Below are positions 1 to 5,447 of a stretch of 6,255 bases of DNA, in pieces. Positions within the stretch are counted from its first letter, which is position 1, and every line of letters starts with the position of its first letter. A model generated the notes under the pieces. It had not been told where the DNA came from and did no database searches. It was given only the letters and a program-made list of their open reading frames with translations. Source of the DNA: JARIHD01 sp964610985. GTDB taxonomy: Bacteria; Patescibacteriota; Saccharimonadia; Saccharimonadales; UBA4665. The DNA is taken from NCBI GenBank assembly GCA_964610985.1, contig CAZSZJ010000044.1, forward strand, positions 1-6,255, read 5' to 3'. The position numbers were made by a program, and so were the translations under genes.

Positions 1-54
1 CCCCAGACCCCCGCTTTACGAAAGCGGTGCTCTAGCCAACTGAGCTAAGGTGGC
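1..54 (-). tRNA. tRNA-Thr (anticodon CGU), 5' part only
   Basis: Read on the minus strand the sequence starts GCCACCT (5' acceptor strand), followed by TA and a D-stem GCTC/GAGC around the loop AGTTGGCTA. The anticodon stem CCGCT/AGCGG closes the 7-base loop TTCGTAA, whose central triplet CGT reads ACG threonine codons. The variable region and the first T-stem bases follow, then the window ends, so the rest of the T-arm and the 3' acceptor strand lie outside. A TATAAT box lies a few bases upstream. Identity rests on the anticodon; the 3' half cannot be checked. Confidence 0.93.
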
Positions 55-67
55 AAAAACAAATTGT

Positions 68-73
68 ATTATA
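68..73 (-). promoter_or_regulatory. -10 box of the tRNA-Thr promoter
   Basis: A perfect TATAAT on the minus strand lies 13 bases upstream of the tRNA 5' end. That places transcription start near 61-62 and leaves a short 5' leader for RNase P to remove. A weak -35 candidate TTGTTA (89-94, 4 of 6 matches to consensus) sits at a short 15-base spacing and overlaps the inverted repeat at 91-120. A second TATAAT on the same strand (135-140) could be an additional upstream start, but has no visible -35 element. Confidence 0.6.
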
Positions 74-90
74 TCAGATGAATCCGATTA

Positions 91-120
91 ACAAAGCGCA
101 GGACCTAGCCGACGCTTTGT
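91..120. repeat. Inverted repeat, 8-bp perfect stem
   Basis: ACAAAGCG (91-98) and CGCTTTGT (113-120) are perfect reverse complements around a 14-base loop. Inside the loop GG (101-102) could also pair with CC (109-110). It lies between the end of the 130-residue membrane-protein gene and the tRNA. On the minus strand the 3' arm is followed by TTAATCGG, not a real U-run, so it is at best a weak intrinsic terminator. Because its left arm overlaps the possible tRNA -35 region, an operator or attenuation role is also conceivable. Confidence 0.4.
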
Positions 121-179
121 CTTATTTGCCCAGTATTATATGGTGAACAAATTCATTACTCATATCTAACAGAGGTGGT

Positions 180-572
180 TTATTTGAATTCCAAACGCTC
201 AACCGTAATTGAACCCTGCATATCATAAACATCACTGTTTTCACTCCTGAACGTACCCTCTACCTCAACGGGCTTATTGAAGGGTGTGGTGCCCACCTTT
301 TGAGCGTCGTATTTGAGCGCATAGTAGTCATCGCCCGACTTAAAACCGACGGCACACTCCAGGGTCTGCGGGCCATCCGTATTCTTGTGCGGTAAACAAA
401 CAAGTTCGCCAGTTAGGTTTACGTGACCGTCTTTTTGGATAGGCTGGTCTTTGCCTTCGGAGGGCGCGAACACTGCGACCCCCACCCAGGCAACCGCCAC
501 TAAAATGAGCAGAACTAGGACGCCCGTAATAAATGTTTTATTTTTCTTGATTTTTGCAGCTGTGTTATTCAT
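180..572 (-). CDS. Membrane-anchored small extracytoplasmic protein of unknown function
   Basis: The 130-residue protein has a short basic N-terminus (Lys7-Lys12), one strong hydrophobic segment at about 14-35 and a hydrophilic C-terminal domain of about 90 residues. This is the layout of a signal-anchored protein facing outward. There is no lipobox cysteine near the end of the hydrophobic segment. The outer domain looks beta-rich and contains GELVCLPH (55-62), LEC (71-73), DDYYALKY (81-88) and VEVEGTF (102-108). Such spacing of short strands resembles a small OB-like barrel, which is only an inference. Cys59 and Cys73 could form a disulfide. The start at 572 is set by a TATAAT box six bases upstream. 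The gene follows the MFS transporter by 45 bases in the same direction but appears to have its own promoter. I do not recognise a named family. Confidence 0.85.
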   Translation of the reverse strand: MNNTAAKIKKNKTFITGVLVLLILVAVAWVGVAVFAPSEGKDQPIQKDGHVNLTGELVCLPHKNTDGPQTLECAVGFKSGDDYYALKYDAQKVGTTPFNKPVEVEGTFRSENSDVYDMQGSITVERLEFK

Positions 573-578
573 AGCCTC

Positions 579-584
579 ATTATA
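579..584 (-). promoter_or_regulatory. -10 box, leaderless-type, for the 130-residue protein gene
   Basis: A perfect TATAAT is followed by GAGGCT and then the ATG at 572. The usual -10 to +1 distance puts transcription start on or next to the A of ATG, predicting a leaderless mRNA. GAGG within the six-base spacer is only two bases from ATG, too close for a normal Shine-Dalgarno site. No TTGACA-like -35 is visible. A second TATAAT at 603-608, just after the transporter stop codon, could give a longer transcript of roughly 25 leader bases carrying that GAGG. Confidence 0.6.
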
Positions 585-617
585 GCGCGTTATGCCAGGC
601 CGATTATAGTGATCTTT

Positions 618-1991
618 TTATTGCAGTGGGTGACGGTTTTTGTGCAAGTGTTTATCTGGATTTTGTATACCAAAGGCAGAAACAATGCCGCCGATAAAGA
701 GCAGTACACTCGTTAGTAATAAGCCCCTATGAAAAGCAACCAGGTCGAGCTTTCCAGCGGCTAAAACTCCAATAAACGCCACCGCAAGCAACCCAGCAAT
801 ACGCGACACGGCGTTATTGACCGCCGAAGCCACTCCAGCATGTTCCGTTTCTATGGATCCCAAAATTGCACTCGTAAGCGGCGCCACCGTAGCGGCCAAT
901 CCTAACCCAAAGAGCAATACCCCAGGCAAAATCTGCGTCCAATACTGCACCGATTGATCTACTGACAGCATAGTAATAAAACCTAAGCCGGCGATAACTG
1001 GCCCTACTGCCATAAAAAGCCGCGGGCCATGCTTGTCGGCCAATGCGCCAAACTTCGGAGATAAAAGGAACATTATAAGGGTTACAGGCATAAGGCATAG
1101 ACCCGCTGCGGTGGCAGAATAACCCCCAACCTGTTGCACAAACACCGTAACAAGGAAACTTGCCGATGCCAGACCGGCATAAATGGCTAAGGTTGCGACA
1201 TTGCCAATACTAAAATTACGCGTTCGAAAGAGACCCAGTGGCAGCATGGGGTCACGTATGCGCCGCTCATAAAAAATAAAGGTTACCATGGTGATTAAAC
1301 CGAATATGAGGAATATGGATACGATCGGATTTCCCCAGCCAAGATGGGGCTGCTCAATTAGTGCATAGACAGGCGCGCCCAATCCAAGAATCCCCAGCAA
1401 CGCCCCTCGAATGTCCAATGAGGAATGAGCCTCAACCAAAGGGGTCTCCAACTTGGCAAGCAGCCAAAGTGCGGCCGCAATCGGAAGTATATTGATAGCA
1501 AAGATAAACCGCCATGAAGAAAAGTCCACGAGAAGACCGCCAAGTAGTGGTCCAGCGATAATCGCCGTGCCCGTCCAAGCCGTCCATAACCCAATGGCCT
1601 TACCTTTTTTGTCCGGTTCAAATGAAGACATAATGAGAGCAAGTGAACTCGGAACCAATAGCGCACCAGCTGCCCCTTGTAATGCACGAGCAATAATTAG
1701 AAATGTTGCACTAGGGGCGACAGCACAAAGTACCGATGCAAAACCGAAACCAATGAGGCCGGCCAGAAGTACCTTTTTACGGCCCAACAGATCAGATAGT
1801 GACCCCGCAATAAGCATAAGTGCACCTAATATGATAAGGTAGGCGTCTACAACCCATTGCTGGACAGACAGTCCGCCACCAAACTCATCAGCAATTGCCG
1901 GGAGCGCCACATTGACAACCGACCCATCTAGAAACGCGATAAAAGATGCCAGAATACTAATCCAAAGAACTAGTTTCTGAAGAGCTGTCAT
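618..1991 (-). CDS. MFS drug efflux transporter, DHA2 family (14 TM, EmrB/QacA type)
   Basis: The 457-residue protein has about fourteen hydrophobic segments (near 7-28, 47-66, 74-93, 96-121, 134-156, 160-179, 195-211, 222-240, 263-286, 293-313, 325-345, 350-375, 395-413 and 423-443), as in proton-coupled DHA2 exporters. Family motifs are clear: LDGSVVNVALP (21-31, DHA2 motif D1 with Asp22 in TM1), GSLSDLLGRKK (63-73, motif A after TM2), RALQG (102-106, motif B) and GTAIIAGPLLGG (141-152, antiporter motif C in TM5). The loop GALADKHGPRL (315-325) is a motif-A-like repeat in the second half. It should act in the cytoplasmic membrane, exporting hydrophobic or cationic compounds; the substrate cannot be deduced. 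The length is slightly short for the family but nothing appears missing. It starts 15 bases after the asparaginase stop codon, and its own extended -10 box fills that gap. No regulator gene is adjacent. Confidence 0.93.
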   Translation of the reverse strand: MTALQKLVLWISILASFIAFLDGSVVNVALPAIADEFGGGLSVQQWVVDAYLIILGALMLIAGSLSDLLGRKKVLLAGLIGFGFASVLCAVAPSATFLIIARALQGAAGALLVPSSLALIMSSFEPDKKGKAIGLWTAWTGTAIIAGPLLGGLLVDFSSWRFIFAINILPIAAALWLLAKLETPLVEAHSSLDIRGALLGILGLGAPVYALIEQPHLGWGNPIVSIFLIFGLITMVTFIFYERRIRDPMLPLGLFRTRNFSIGNVATLAIYAGLASASFLVTVFVQQVGGYSATAAGLCLMPVTLIMFLLSPKFGALADKHGPRLFMAVGPVIAGLGFITMLSVDQSVQYWTQILPGVLLFGLGLAATVAPLTSAILGSIETEHAGVASAVNNAVSRIAGLLAVAFIGVLAAGKLDLVAFHRGLLLTSVLLFIGGIVSAFGIQNPDKHLHKNRHPLQ

Positions 1992-1997
1992 ATGAGA

Positions 1998-2006
1998 AGT
2001 ATAGCA
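1998..2006 (-). promoter_or_regulatory. Extended -10 box, leaderless-type, for the MFS gene
   Basis: TGCTATACT (TGn plus a -10 hexamer) is followed by TCTCAT and then the ATG at 1991. The TGn begins directly after the TAG stop codon of the asparaginase gene. There is no purine-rich Shine-Dalgarno in the gap, so initiation on a leaderless mRNA is the simplest reading. The region 17 bases upstream of the hexamer does not resemble TTGACA, which is tolerable for an extended -10 promoter. Confidence 0.6.
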
Positions 2007-2543
2007 CTAGTGTTTGGCGGTTTTGGCCGGTTTTTTCGCACCCGGTTTTTCGATTTCGCTAAAGACACCTAACGTGCGGTCTTTGTGCACATTGTCGCTC
2101 GTAAAGTAGCGGCCGTTCATCGCGATATAAACGCCCGGCGGCAGCGTTTGCACAAATGCGATAGAAGCCCCCAGGTTAAAACTAGCGTCAGATTTTACAC
2201 CAAAACTAAAAGGAACCATAGCCCCCACCAAAACAATAGTCTTTTTGTTCAGTCCAGGCGTTTTAGCCAGCAACTGCGCAGTATTGATCATAGTGTCGGT
2301 ACCGTGCGTAATAACGATTTGTTCGTCTGGGCTGCGGCCGCATGCTTCGGCAATCTCCAGGCGATCGTCTTCGGTCATATCCAAGCTATCCTTCATGAGC
2401 ACCCATTCAATATTTATAGGACTCGTAAAGCGTGCCTGGTCGAGCATCTCGTGAGCAAAGCCCTCGTCGAAGCCCAGCTGCCCTGTTAGTTCGTTATATT
2501 GCTTATCTATTGTTCCACCGGTTACGATTAATCTCATTGACAT
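2007..2543 (-). CDS. Single-domain L-asparaginase-like protein (N-terminal catalytic domain only)
   Basis: The 178-residue protein matches the N-terminal domain of bacterial type I/II L-asparaginases, which hydrolyse asparagine to aspartate and ammonia. TGGTID (8-13) supplies the nucleophile Thr11, and HGTDTM (80-85) supplies Thr82 and Asp83. VGAMVP (106-111) is the next conserved strand, and Lys154 in DNVHKDRT aligns by spacing with Lys162 of E. coli AnsB. All four first-domain catalytic positions are therefore present. Full enzymes have about 330 residues with a second domain that completes the active site across the dimer; here the protein ends in a lysine-rich tail (KKPAKTAKH). No signal peptide is visible, so it should be cytoplasmic. 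The frame is open to 2618, but ATG 2543 is preferred because TGGTATTAT lies six bases upstream; ATG 2537 is an alternative. It leads the minus-strand cluster ahead of the MFS gene. Whether it hydrolyses asparagine is not settled by sequence. Confidence 0.88.
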   Translation of the reverse strand: MSMRLIVTGGTIDKQYNELTGQLGFDEGFAHEMLDQARFTSPINIEWVLMKDSLDMTEDDRLEIAEACGRSPDEQIVITHGTDTMINTAQLLAKTPGLNKKTIVLVGAMVPFSFGVKSDASFNLGASIAFVQTLPPGVYIAMNGRYFTSDNVHKDRTLGVFSEIEKPGAKKPAKTAKH

Positions 2544-2549
2544 AGCAGC

Positions 2550-2558
2550 ATAATACCA
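2550..2558 (-). promoter_or_regulatory. Extended -10 box, leaderless-type, for the asparaginase gene
   Basis: TGGTATTAT (TGn plus hexamer) is followed by GCTGCT and then ATG at 2543. The spacing is identical to that of three other genes in the window. This site decides the start codon against the upstream in-frame start at 2618, whose extra residues would be encoded across the promoter itself. Confidence 0.6.
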
Positions 2559-2636
2559 CAGATTGAACGGCCCGCACCTGTGATTGAAGTCACGGAAACC
2601 TACACGGAACTTATGCAAAACTAGACCGTTTTGGGC

Positions 2637-2642
2637 TATGCT
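2637..2642 (+). promoter_or_regulatory. Possible -10 box for the plus-strand gene at 2650
   Basis: TATGCT (TAnnnT type) is followed by seven bases, AATAAAT, and then ATG at 2650. It resembles the leaderless arrangement of neighbouring genes, but the hexamer is weaker, the spacing is one base longer and there is no TGn. No Shine-Dalgarno precedes either ATG 2638 or ATG 2650. The box faces away from the asparaginase promoter, so the 106-base gap between the two genes is a divergent promoter region. Confidence 0.4.
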
Positions 2643-2649
2643 AATAAAT

Positions 2650-3189
2650 ATGACATATGATGAATTGCGCCAAAGCTACAAACCTAACAATATCCATATA
2701 TTGCTGATTGCCGAATCGCCACCGCCAGCTTCGGCCGATACCCCGAGTAGCCGCCATTTTTATCGTAGCGACCGTGAAAGGCGCGACGACCGCTTATTTA
2801 CTAATACCATCAAAGCCCTGTACCCCGAAACGGCAGACCTTACGGAAGGCCAGATCCAACCCGATAAAGAAAAATGGCTACGCCGTTTTCAGGCCGACGG
2901 TTTTTACATGATCGAAGCATTGGAGGACTCTCAAGAGCACGAGGTCACCAAGAATGACCGGCAGTCACGCATTCATGACGCCCTGCCGCGCCTGATAGAA
3001 CGCGTACACGAGATTGCAAATAAGGACACCAAGATTGTCCTCATTAAATCGAATCCTTTCATTGTGGCGGCAGAGCCCCTGCGCGAAGCCGGCTACATCG
3101 TACTCAATACCGAACTCGTCGACTACCCCGGCCGCTTTAACCAGCGCGCATACCGCGAAAAATTAGCTGCTCTCGTGTTCAAAAAATAA
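2650..3189 (+). CDS. Uncharacterised soluble protein with N-terminal AESPP motif, possibly UDG-fold-like
   Basis: The 179-residue protein has no signal peptide or membrane segment and should be cytoplasmic. A hydrophobic strand NIHILLI (14-20) runs into AESPPPAS (21-28), followed by HFY (36-38) and a helix LFTNTIKALYP (49-59). The second half has a basic-acidic helix (103-124), the strand TKIVLIKSNP (127-136), and a closing segment AGYIVLNTELVDYPGR (147-162) with QRAYREKL (165-172). A first strand ending in a G/A-E-x-P turn and a later hydrophobic strand are reminiscent of the uracil-DNA glycosylase superfamily, but the residues needed for catalysis cannot be assigned, so function is unknown. 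The frame is open upstream to 2584. ATG 2650 is chosen because of the -10-like TATGCT seven bases before it; ATG 2638 (183 residues) remains possible. It is divergent from the asparaginase gene. Confidence 0.85.
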   Translation: MTYDELRQSYKPNNIHILLIAESPPPASADTPSSRHFYRSDRERRDDRLFTNTIKALYPETADLTEGQIQPDKEKWLRRFQADGFYMIEALEDSQEHEVTKNDRQSRIHDALPRLIERVHEIANKDTKIVLIKSNPFIVAAEPLREAGYIVLNTELVDYPGRFNQRAYREKLAALVFKK

Positions 3190-3330
3190 CTACACAGAAG
3201 CCGCCGCCCATTGCCGATCCGATAACCTTTTAGACTGATCAGCCAGCCCGAAAGACTCCTCCGGATCCCAGAAAATTTCTATGGCGATGTAGCTTTGTAC
3301 GATATTATAAAAAGATAGTTCTAGCAACAC
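3190..3330 (-). other. Small reading frame in an intergenic gap, possible gene remnant
   Basis: A minus-strand frame from GTG 3330 to TAG 3190-3192 encodes 46 residues, including IAIEIFWDPEESFG (15-28) and RLSDRQW (35-41), which look protein-like in composition. Its stop codon abuts the TAA of the plus-strand gene (3187-3189) with no gap. There is no ATG, no Shine-Dalgarno and no -10 box at the leaderless distance. It also runs through the promoter of the divergent gene at 3346, and a TAA lies five codons before GTG 3330. It is best read as chance or the 3' remnant of a lost gene rather than an expressed gene. Otherwise this 156-base gap holds only the promoter and ribosome binding site of the next gene. 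Confidence 0.22.
3303..3308 (+). promoter_or_regulatory. -10 box for the gene at 3346
   Basis: TATTAT lies 37 bases upstream of the GTG start, placing transcription start near 3315 and giving a leader of about 30 bases, long enough to hold the Shine-Dalgarno at 3332-3337. The site overlaps TATAAT on the opposite strand (3304-3309). No convincing -35 was seen. Confidence 0.45.
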
Positions 3331-3331
3331 A

Positions 3332-3337
3332 AAGGAG
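3332..3337 (+). promoter_or_regulatory. Shine-Dalgarno site deciding the GTG start at 3346
   Basis: AAGGAG lies eight bases before GTG 3346. It is the only strong ribosome binding site in the window and justifies a GTG start where no in-frame ATG lies nearby. Confidence 0.8.
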
Positions 3338-3345
3338 ATGACTTA

Positions 3346-4374
3346 GTGGAAGAAAACAATCAACCCAGTCCGGCCAACCCAACGCCAGCCTTTATACTTC
3401 ATGAAGCGCCCACGCCGACCCTAGCGCCAACAGCCAAAACACCTTTTTACAAACAACCCTGGCTTGTTATTGTATCCGTTATTGTCGGCGCATCCATTAT
3501 TAGCGCGGGCTTAGCCTTCATTACCGGTACAAAAACATCGCCTGCAGAAGAACAGTTTCTGACCATGCTAGAAACGGCCGCCCAAAAAACCAAGGTGCAC
3601 TACAACTACGAGCTAAGTCGTCCTAAAGCACCAAACTTCCCTGCGGTATATGCCCATTCTCTGGTGGAATATGACTCCCAGACCCATGACTACGGCGTTG
3701 TGTACGTTTCTGACGGCATTTCAGCCAGCTCCGGACGATGCGTAGACGGCAAAGAATATGTCTCGACTACTAATAGGCTTCCTGACACCCTAGCTGAAGC
3801 CGAAACAACCATTGGCGAAGACTGGAAGCCTAGTGCAGCTGGTGCCCTTGGCACCTGCGACTATGGAAAAAGCCGTTTTCAAGGCAGTTTTACAGATGGT
3901 ATTTTGCCAGTTGGCCTAACAAAAGACCAGACAAAAAACATGGTTACCGGGCTAAAAGGACGCGCCGGCGTAGTATATACGGACGAAGGAATAGCCACCT
4001 ACAATGGCAAAAAGGGCCGCAAGATTGGTTTTGAAGTAAACGAAGCAAAGACCGGCACAAAACACCGCGCGAACATCTTCTTTTACGCGTTCAGGGACGG
4101 TCCAAGCAATAAGGTTGGTGCAAACATTCCCGATATAAACAAAATGAACGACAACTTTGAATCGCGGTTCCACGACACCACACCCCAGCCCGAACTCAAA
4201 GGCTTTTACGTTATCGACGAGGAGACCCATCTGCCAATATACAGCCAGATCGTGACGGTAGCGGGTGGCATTCCAGATTTCACACCCACAACAATCTTGA
4301 GCGAATATTCCTTCCCTGACTCTTTGAACATGGACGTAAAAACGCCTTTGACCAAACTCAGCAAGCCTGAATAA
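3346..4374 (+). CDS. Membrane-anchored extracytoplasmic protein of unknown function
   Basis: The 342-residue protein starts at GTG behind AAGGAG. Residues 1-36 are proline- and alanine-rich and presumably cytoplasmic. One hydrophobic helix (about 39-60, flanked by Lys36 and Lys63) anchors a C-terminal domain of about 280 residues predicted to face outward. That domain is rich in polar beta-like stretches, for example HYNYEL (85-90), YGVVYVSDG (116-124), RKIGFEV (225-231) and FYVIDEETHLPIYSQIV (287-303). Cys132 and Cys171 are its only cysteines and could form a disulfide. The late segment with strand, acidic turn and LPIYSQ vaguely recalls LolA/LppX-like proteins, where such a strand ends the curved sheet, but this is weak inference. 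There is no lipobox, sortase signal or catalytic motif. The stop codon lies one base from that of the convergent Nudix gene. It appears to be monocistronic. Confidence 0.87.
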   Translation: MEENNQPSPANPTPAFILHEAPTPTLAPTAKTPFYKQPWLVIVSVIVGASIISAGLAFITGTKTSPAEEQFLTMLETAAQKTKVHYNYELSRPKAPNFPAVYAHSLVEYDSQTHDYGVVYVSDGISASSGRCVDGKEYVSTTNRLPDTLAEAETTIGEDWKPSAAGALGTCDYGKSRFQGSFTDGILPVGLTKDQTKNMVTGLKGRAGVVYTDEGIATYNGKKGRKIGFEVNEAKTGTKHRANIFFYAFRDGPSNKVGANIPDINKMNDNFESRFHDTTPQPELKGFYVIDEETHLPIYSQIVTVAGGIPDFTPTTILSEYSFPDSLNMDVKTPLTKLSKPE

Positions 4375-4375
4375 A

Positions 4376-4813
4376 TTACTGAGGCGACTCAAGTTCGGGG
4401 TCAAGTTCGAGCAACAAAAGTGTAGCATCTGAAAGCTCTGGTTCGGCCTTTATTTGCTCACGTGTCATAAAACGCATTTCGGGATGCTTGTGAGGTTCCA
4501 GGTTTTGCAGCGTGCCTTCATAGACGTCAACTTGGTAAAGATGTAAATTGACCGATACCGGCTTGCCTTGGCGCACGTATACGTACTGTCGAACCTTTAA
4601 CTCAGTAGCCGCCGTGACCGTAATGCCGCATTCTTCGAACACTTCGGTACACATTCCTTGGTATGGCGTCTGGTGCGGTTCGGCCTTGCCTACGGGAATC
4701 GTCCAGAACTGAAACTTGGCATGATAGAACATCAATATACGCCCATGGTCATCCTGGATGACCATACCGATCGCGTCGTGGTTTTCGAGATCGCCCGGAG
4801 TGTATTTAGTCAT
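4376..4813 (-). CDS. Nudix hydrolase
   Basis: The 145-residue protein has the usual size and shape of a single-domain Nudix enzyme, which cleaves nucleoside diphosphates linked to another group using Mg2+ or Mn2+. AIGMVIQDDHGRILMF (14-29) and FWTIPVGKAEP (36-46) are the typical lead-in strands. The Nudix box spans Gly42-Ile64 and ends TEVFEECGI. The metal-binding Glu57, Glu60 and Glu61 and the Gly63 turn are kept, but the usual Glu of the first half is Gln48 and the usual Arg is Thr56. The substrate cannot be read from sequence. ATG 4813 overlaps the phosphatase stop codon by eight bases, indicating translational coupling, and no promoter or good Shine-Dalgarno precedes it. An in-frame TTG at 4837 would add eight residues and is less likely. 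It ends one base from the convergent plus-strand gene. Confidence 0.92.
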   Translation of the reverse strand: MTKYTPGDLENHDAIGMVIQDDHGRILMFYHAKFQFWTIPVGKAEPHQTPYQGMCTEVFEECGITVTAATELKVRQYVYVRQGKPVSVNLHLYQVDVYEGTLQNLEPHKHPEMRFMTREQIKAEPELSDATLLLLELDPELESPQ

Positions 4814-5441
4814 CGACTGCGTCCCGGGAATCAACAACTGTCAGTTTTGAGCCGTCATACAGCACTTCTACAAAGCTCGCGTTCTTGATTGATCCAGGGG
4901 GAAAGTCAGCATTTGTGCCGTGCTTTAAAGCGATCAACATCGTGCGTACCGCACCGCCATGAGCACCAACCAGAATCGTTTTGCCTGGATTTGCTTGAGC
5001 AATTTCGGTAAGTGCACGCACAAAACGTTCCGATACCTCATGATTACTTTCCGAGCCCTCGATATGTGCATGTGCCCACATCTTTTCATCGTCCAAGTTG
5101 CATGTCTCTCTGCATTCTTGGAATAGTTTTCGTGCATGGTCGTTATGCTTGCCGTCCATGACACCCATGGCCCGCTCACGCAGTTCTGACAGTTGATGGC
5201 TTTTGGGCACCGGTGCCCCAAAGATAATCTCGGCCGTCTCGATCGCCCGCCCCAGATCCGAACTATAAACCTGGTCAAAATGCACATGCGCCAGCCTGAT
5301 TCTTGCGGCGCGGGCTTGGCTACGTCCCTCTTCAGTCAAATCCGGATTTACGTGACCACTCATGATGTCCTGTACGTTATAAATCGACTGGCCATGACGC
5401 ATTACGAACAGCCGGCATATCCCTGGATTTGTTTTCTTCAT
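4806..5441 (-). CDS. Histidine phosphatase family protein (phosphoglycerate mutase-like)
   Basis: The 211-residue protein carries the full histidine phosphatase signature. MRHGQSIYN (14-22) holds Arg15 and the phosphorylated His16. DLTEEG (34-39) and YSSDLGRAIETA (59-70) contribute Arg65, SELRER (85-90) supplies the acidic proton donor (Glu87 or Glu89), and VGAHGGAVR (158-166) holds the second histidine, His161. Members dephosphorylate sugar phosphates, nucleotides or other small molecules, or act as cofactor-dependent mutases. The family is too broad to assign a substrate. No signal peptide is seen, so it is cytoplasmic. The frame is open upstream to a GTG at 5555, but ATG 5441 is chosen because TGGTATACT lies six bases before it and the RHG motif then starts at the normal distance from the N-terminus. 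The gene overlaps the downstream Nudix gene by eight bases, so the two are probably co-expressed. Confidence 0.94.
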   Translation of the reverse strand: MKKTNPGICRLFVMRHGQSIYNVQDIMSGHVNPDLTEEGRSQARAARIRLAHVHFDQVYSSDLGRAIETAEIIFGAPVPKSHQLSELRERAMGVMDGKHNDHARKLFQECRETCNLDDEKMWAHAHIEGSESNHEVSERFVRALTEIAQANPGKTILVGAHGGAVRTMLIALKHGTNADFPPGSIKNASFVEVLYDGSKLTVVDSRDAVDD

Positions 5442-5447
5442 ATCAAG

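Noticed and set aside
1453..1842. Plus-strand 129-codon frame inside the MFS gene, and similar frames on both strands within the transporter
   Set aside because: The transporter frame has clear family motifs over its whole length; the others are shadow frames with no start signals or recognisable protein features.
2007..2543. GatD-type amidotransferase subunit instead of asparaginase
   Set aside because: GatD is an archaeal protein with an additional N-terminal domain and much greater length; here the catalytic strand starts at residue 3 and there is no GatE partner nearby.
2544..2618. N-terminal extension of the asparaginase to 2618
   Set aside because: Asparaginases begin close to the TGGTID strand, and the extension would be encoded across the likely promoter and most of the divergent intergenic gap.
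4380..4391. Small inverted repeat TGAG/CTCA near the convergent stop codons as a terminator
   Set aside because: The stem is only four base pairs and has no following T-run on either strand.
3952..4428. Minus-strand 158-codon frame overlapping the 342-residue protein and the Nudix gene
   Set aside because: It is antisense to two supported genes, rich in Cys/Phe/Val as expected of a shadow frame, and has no start signals.
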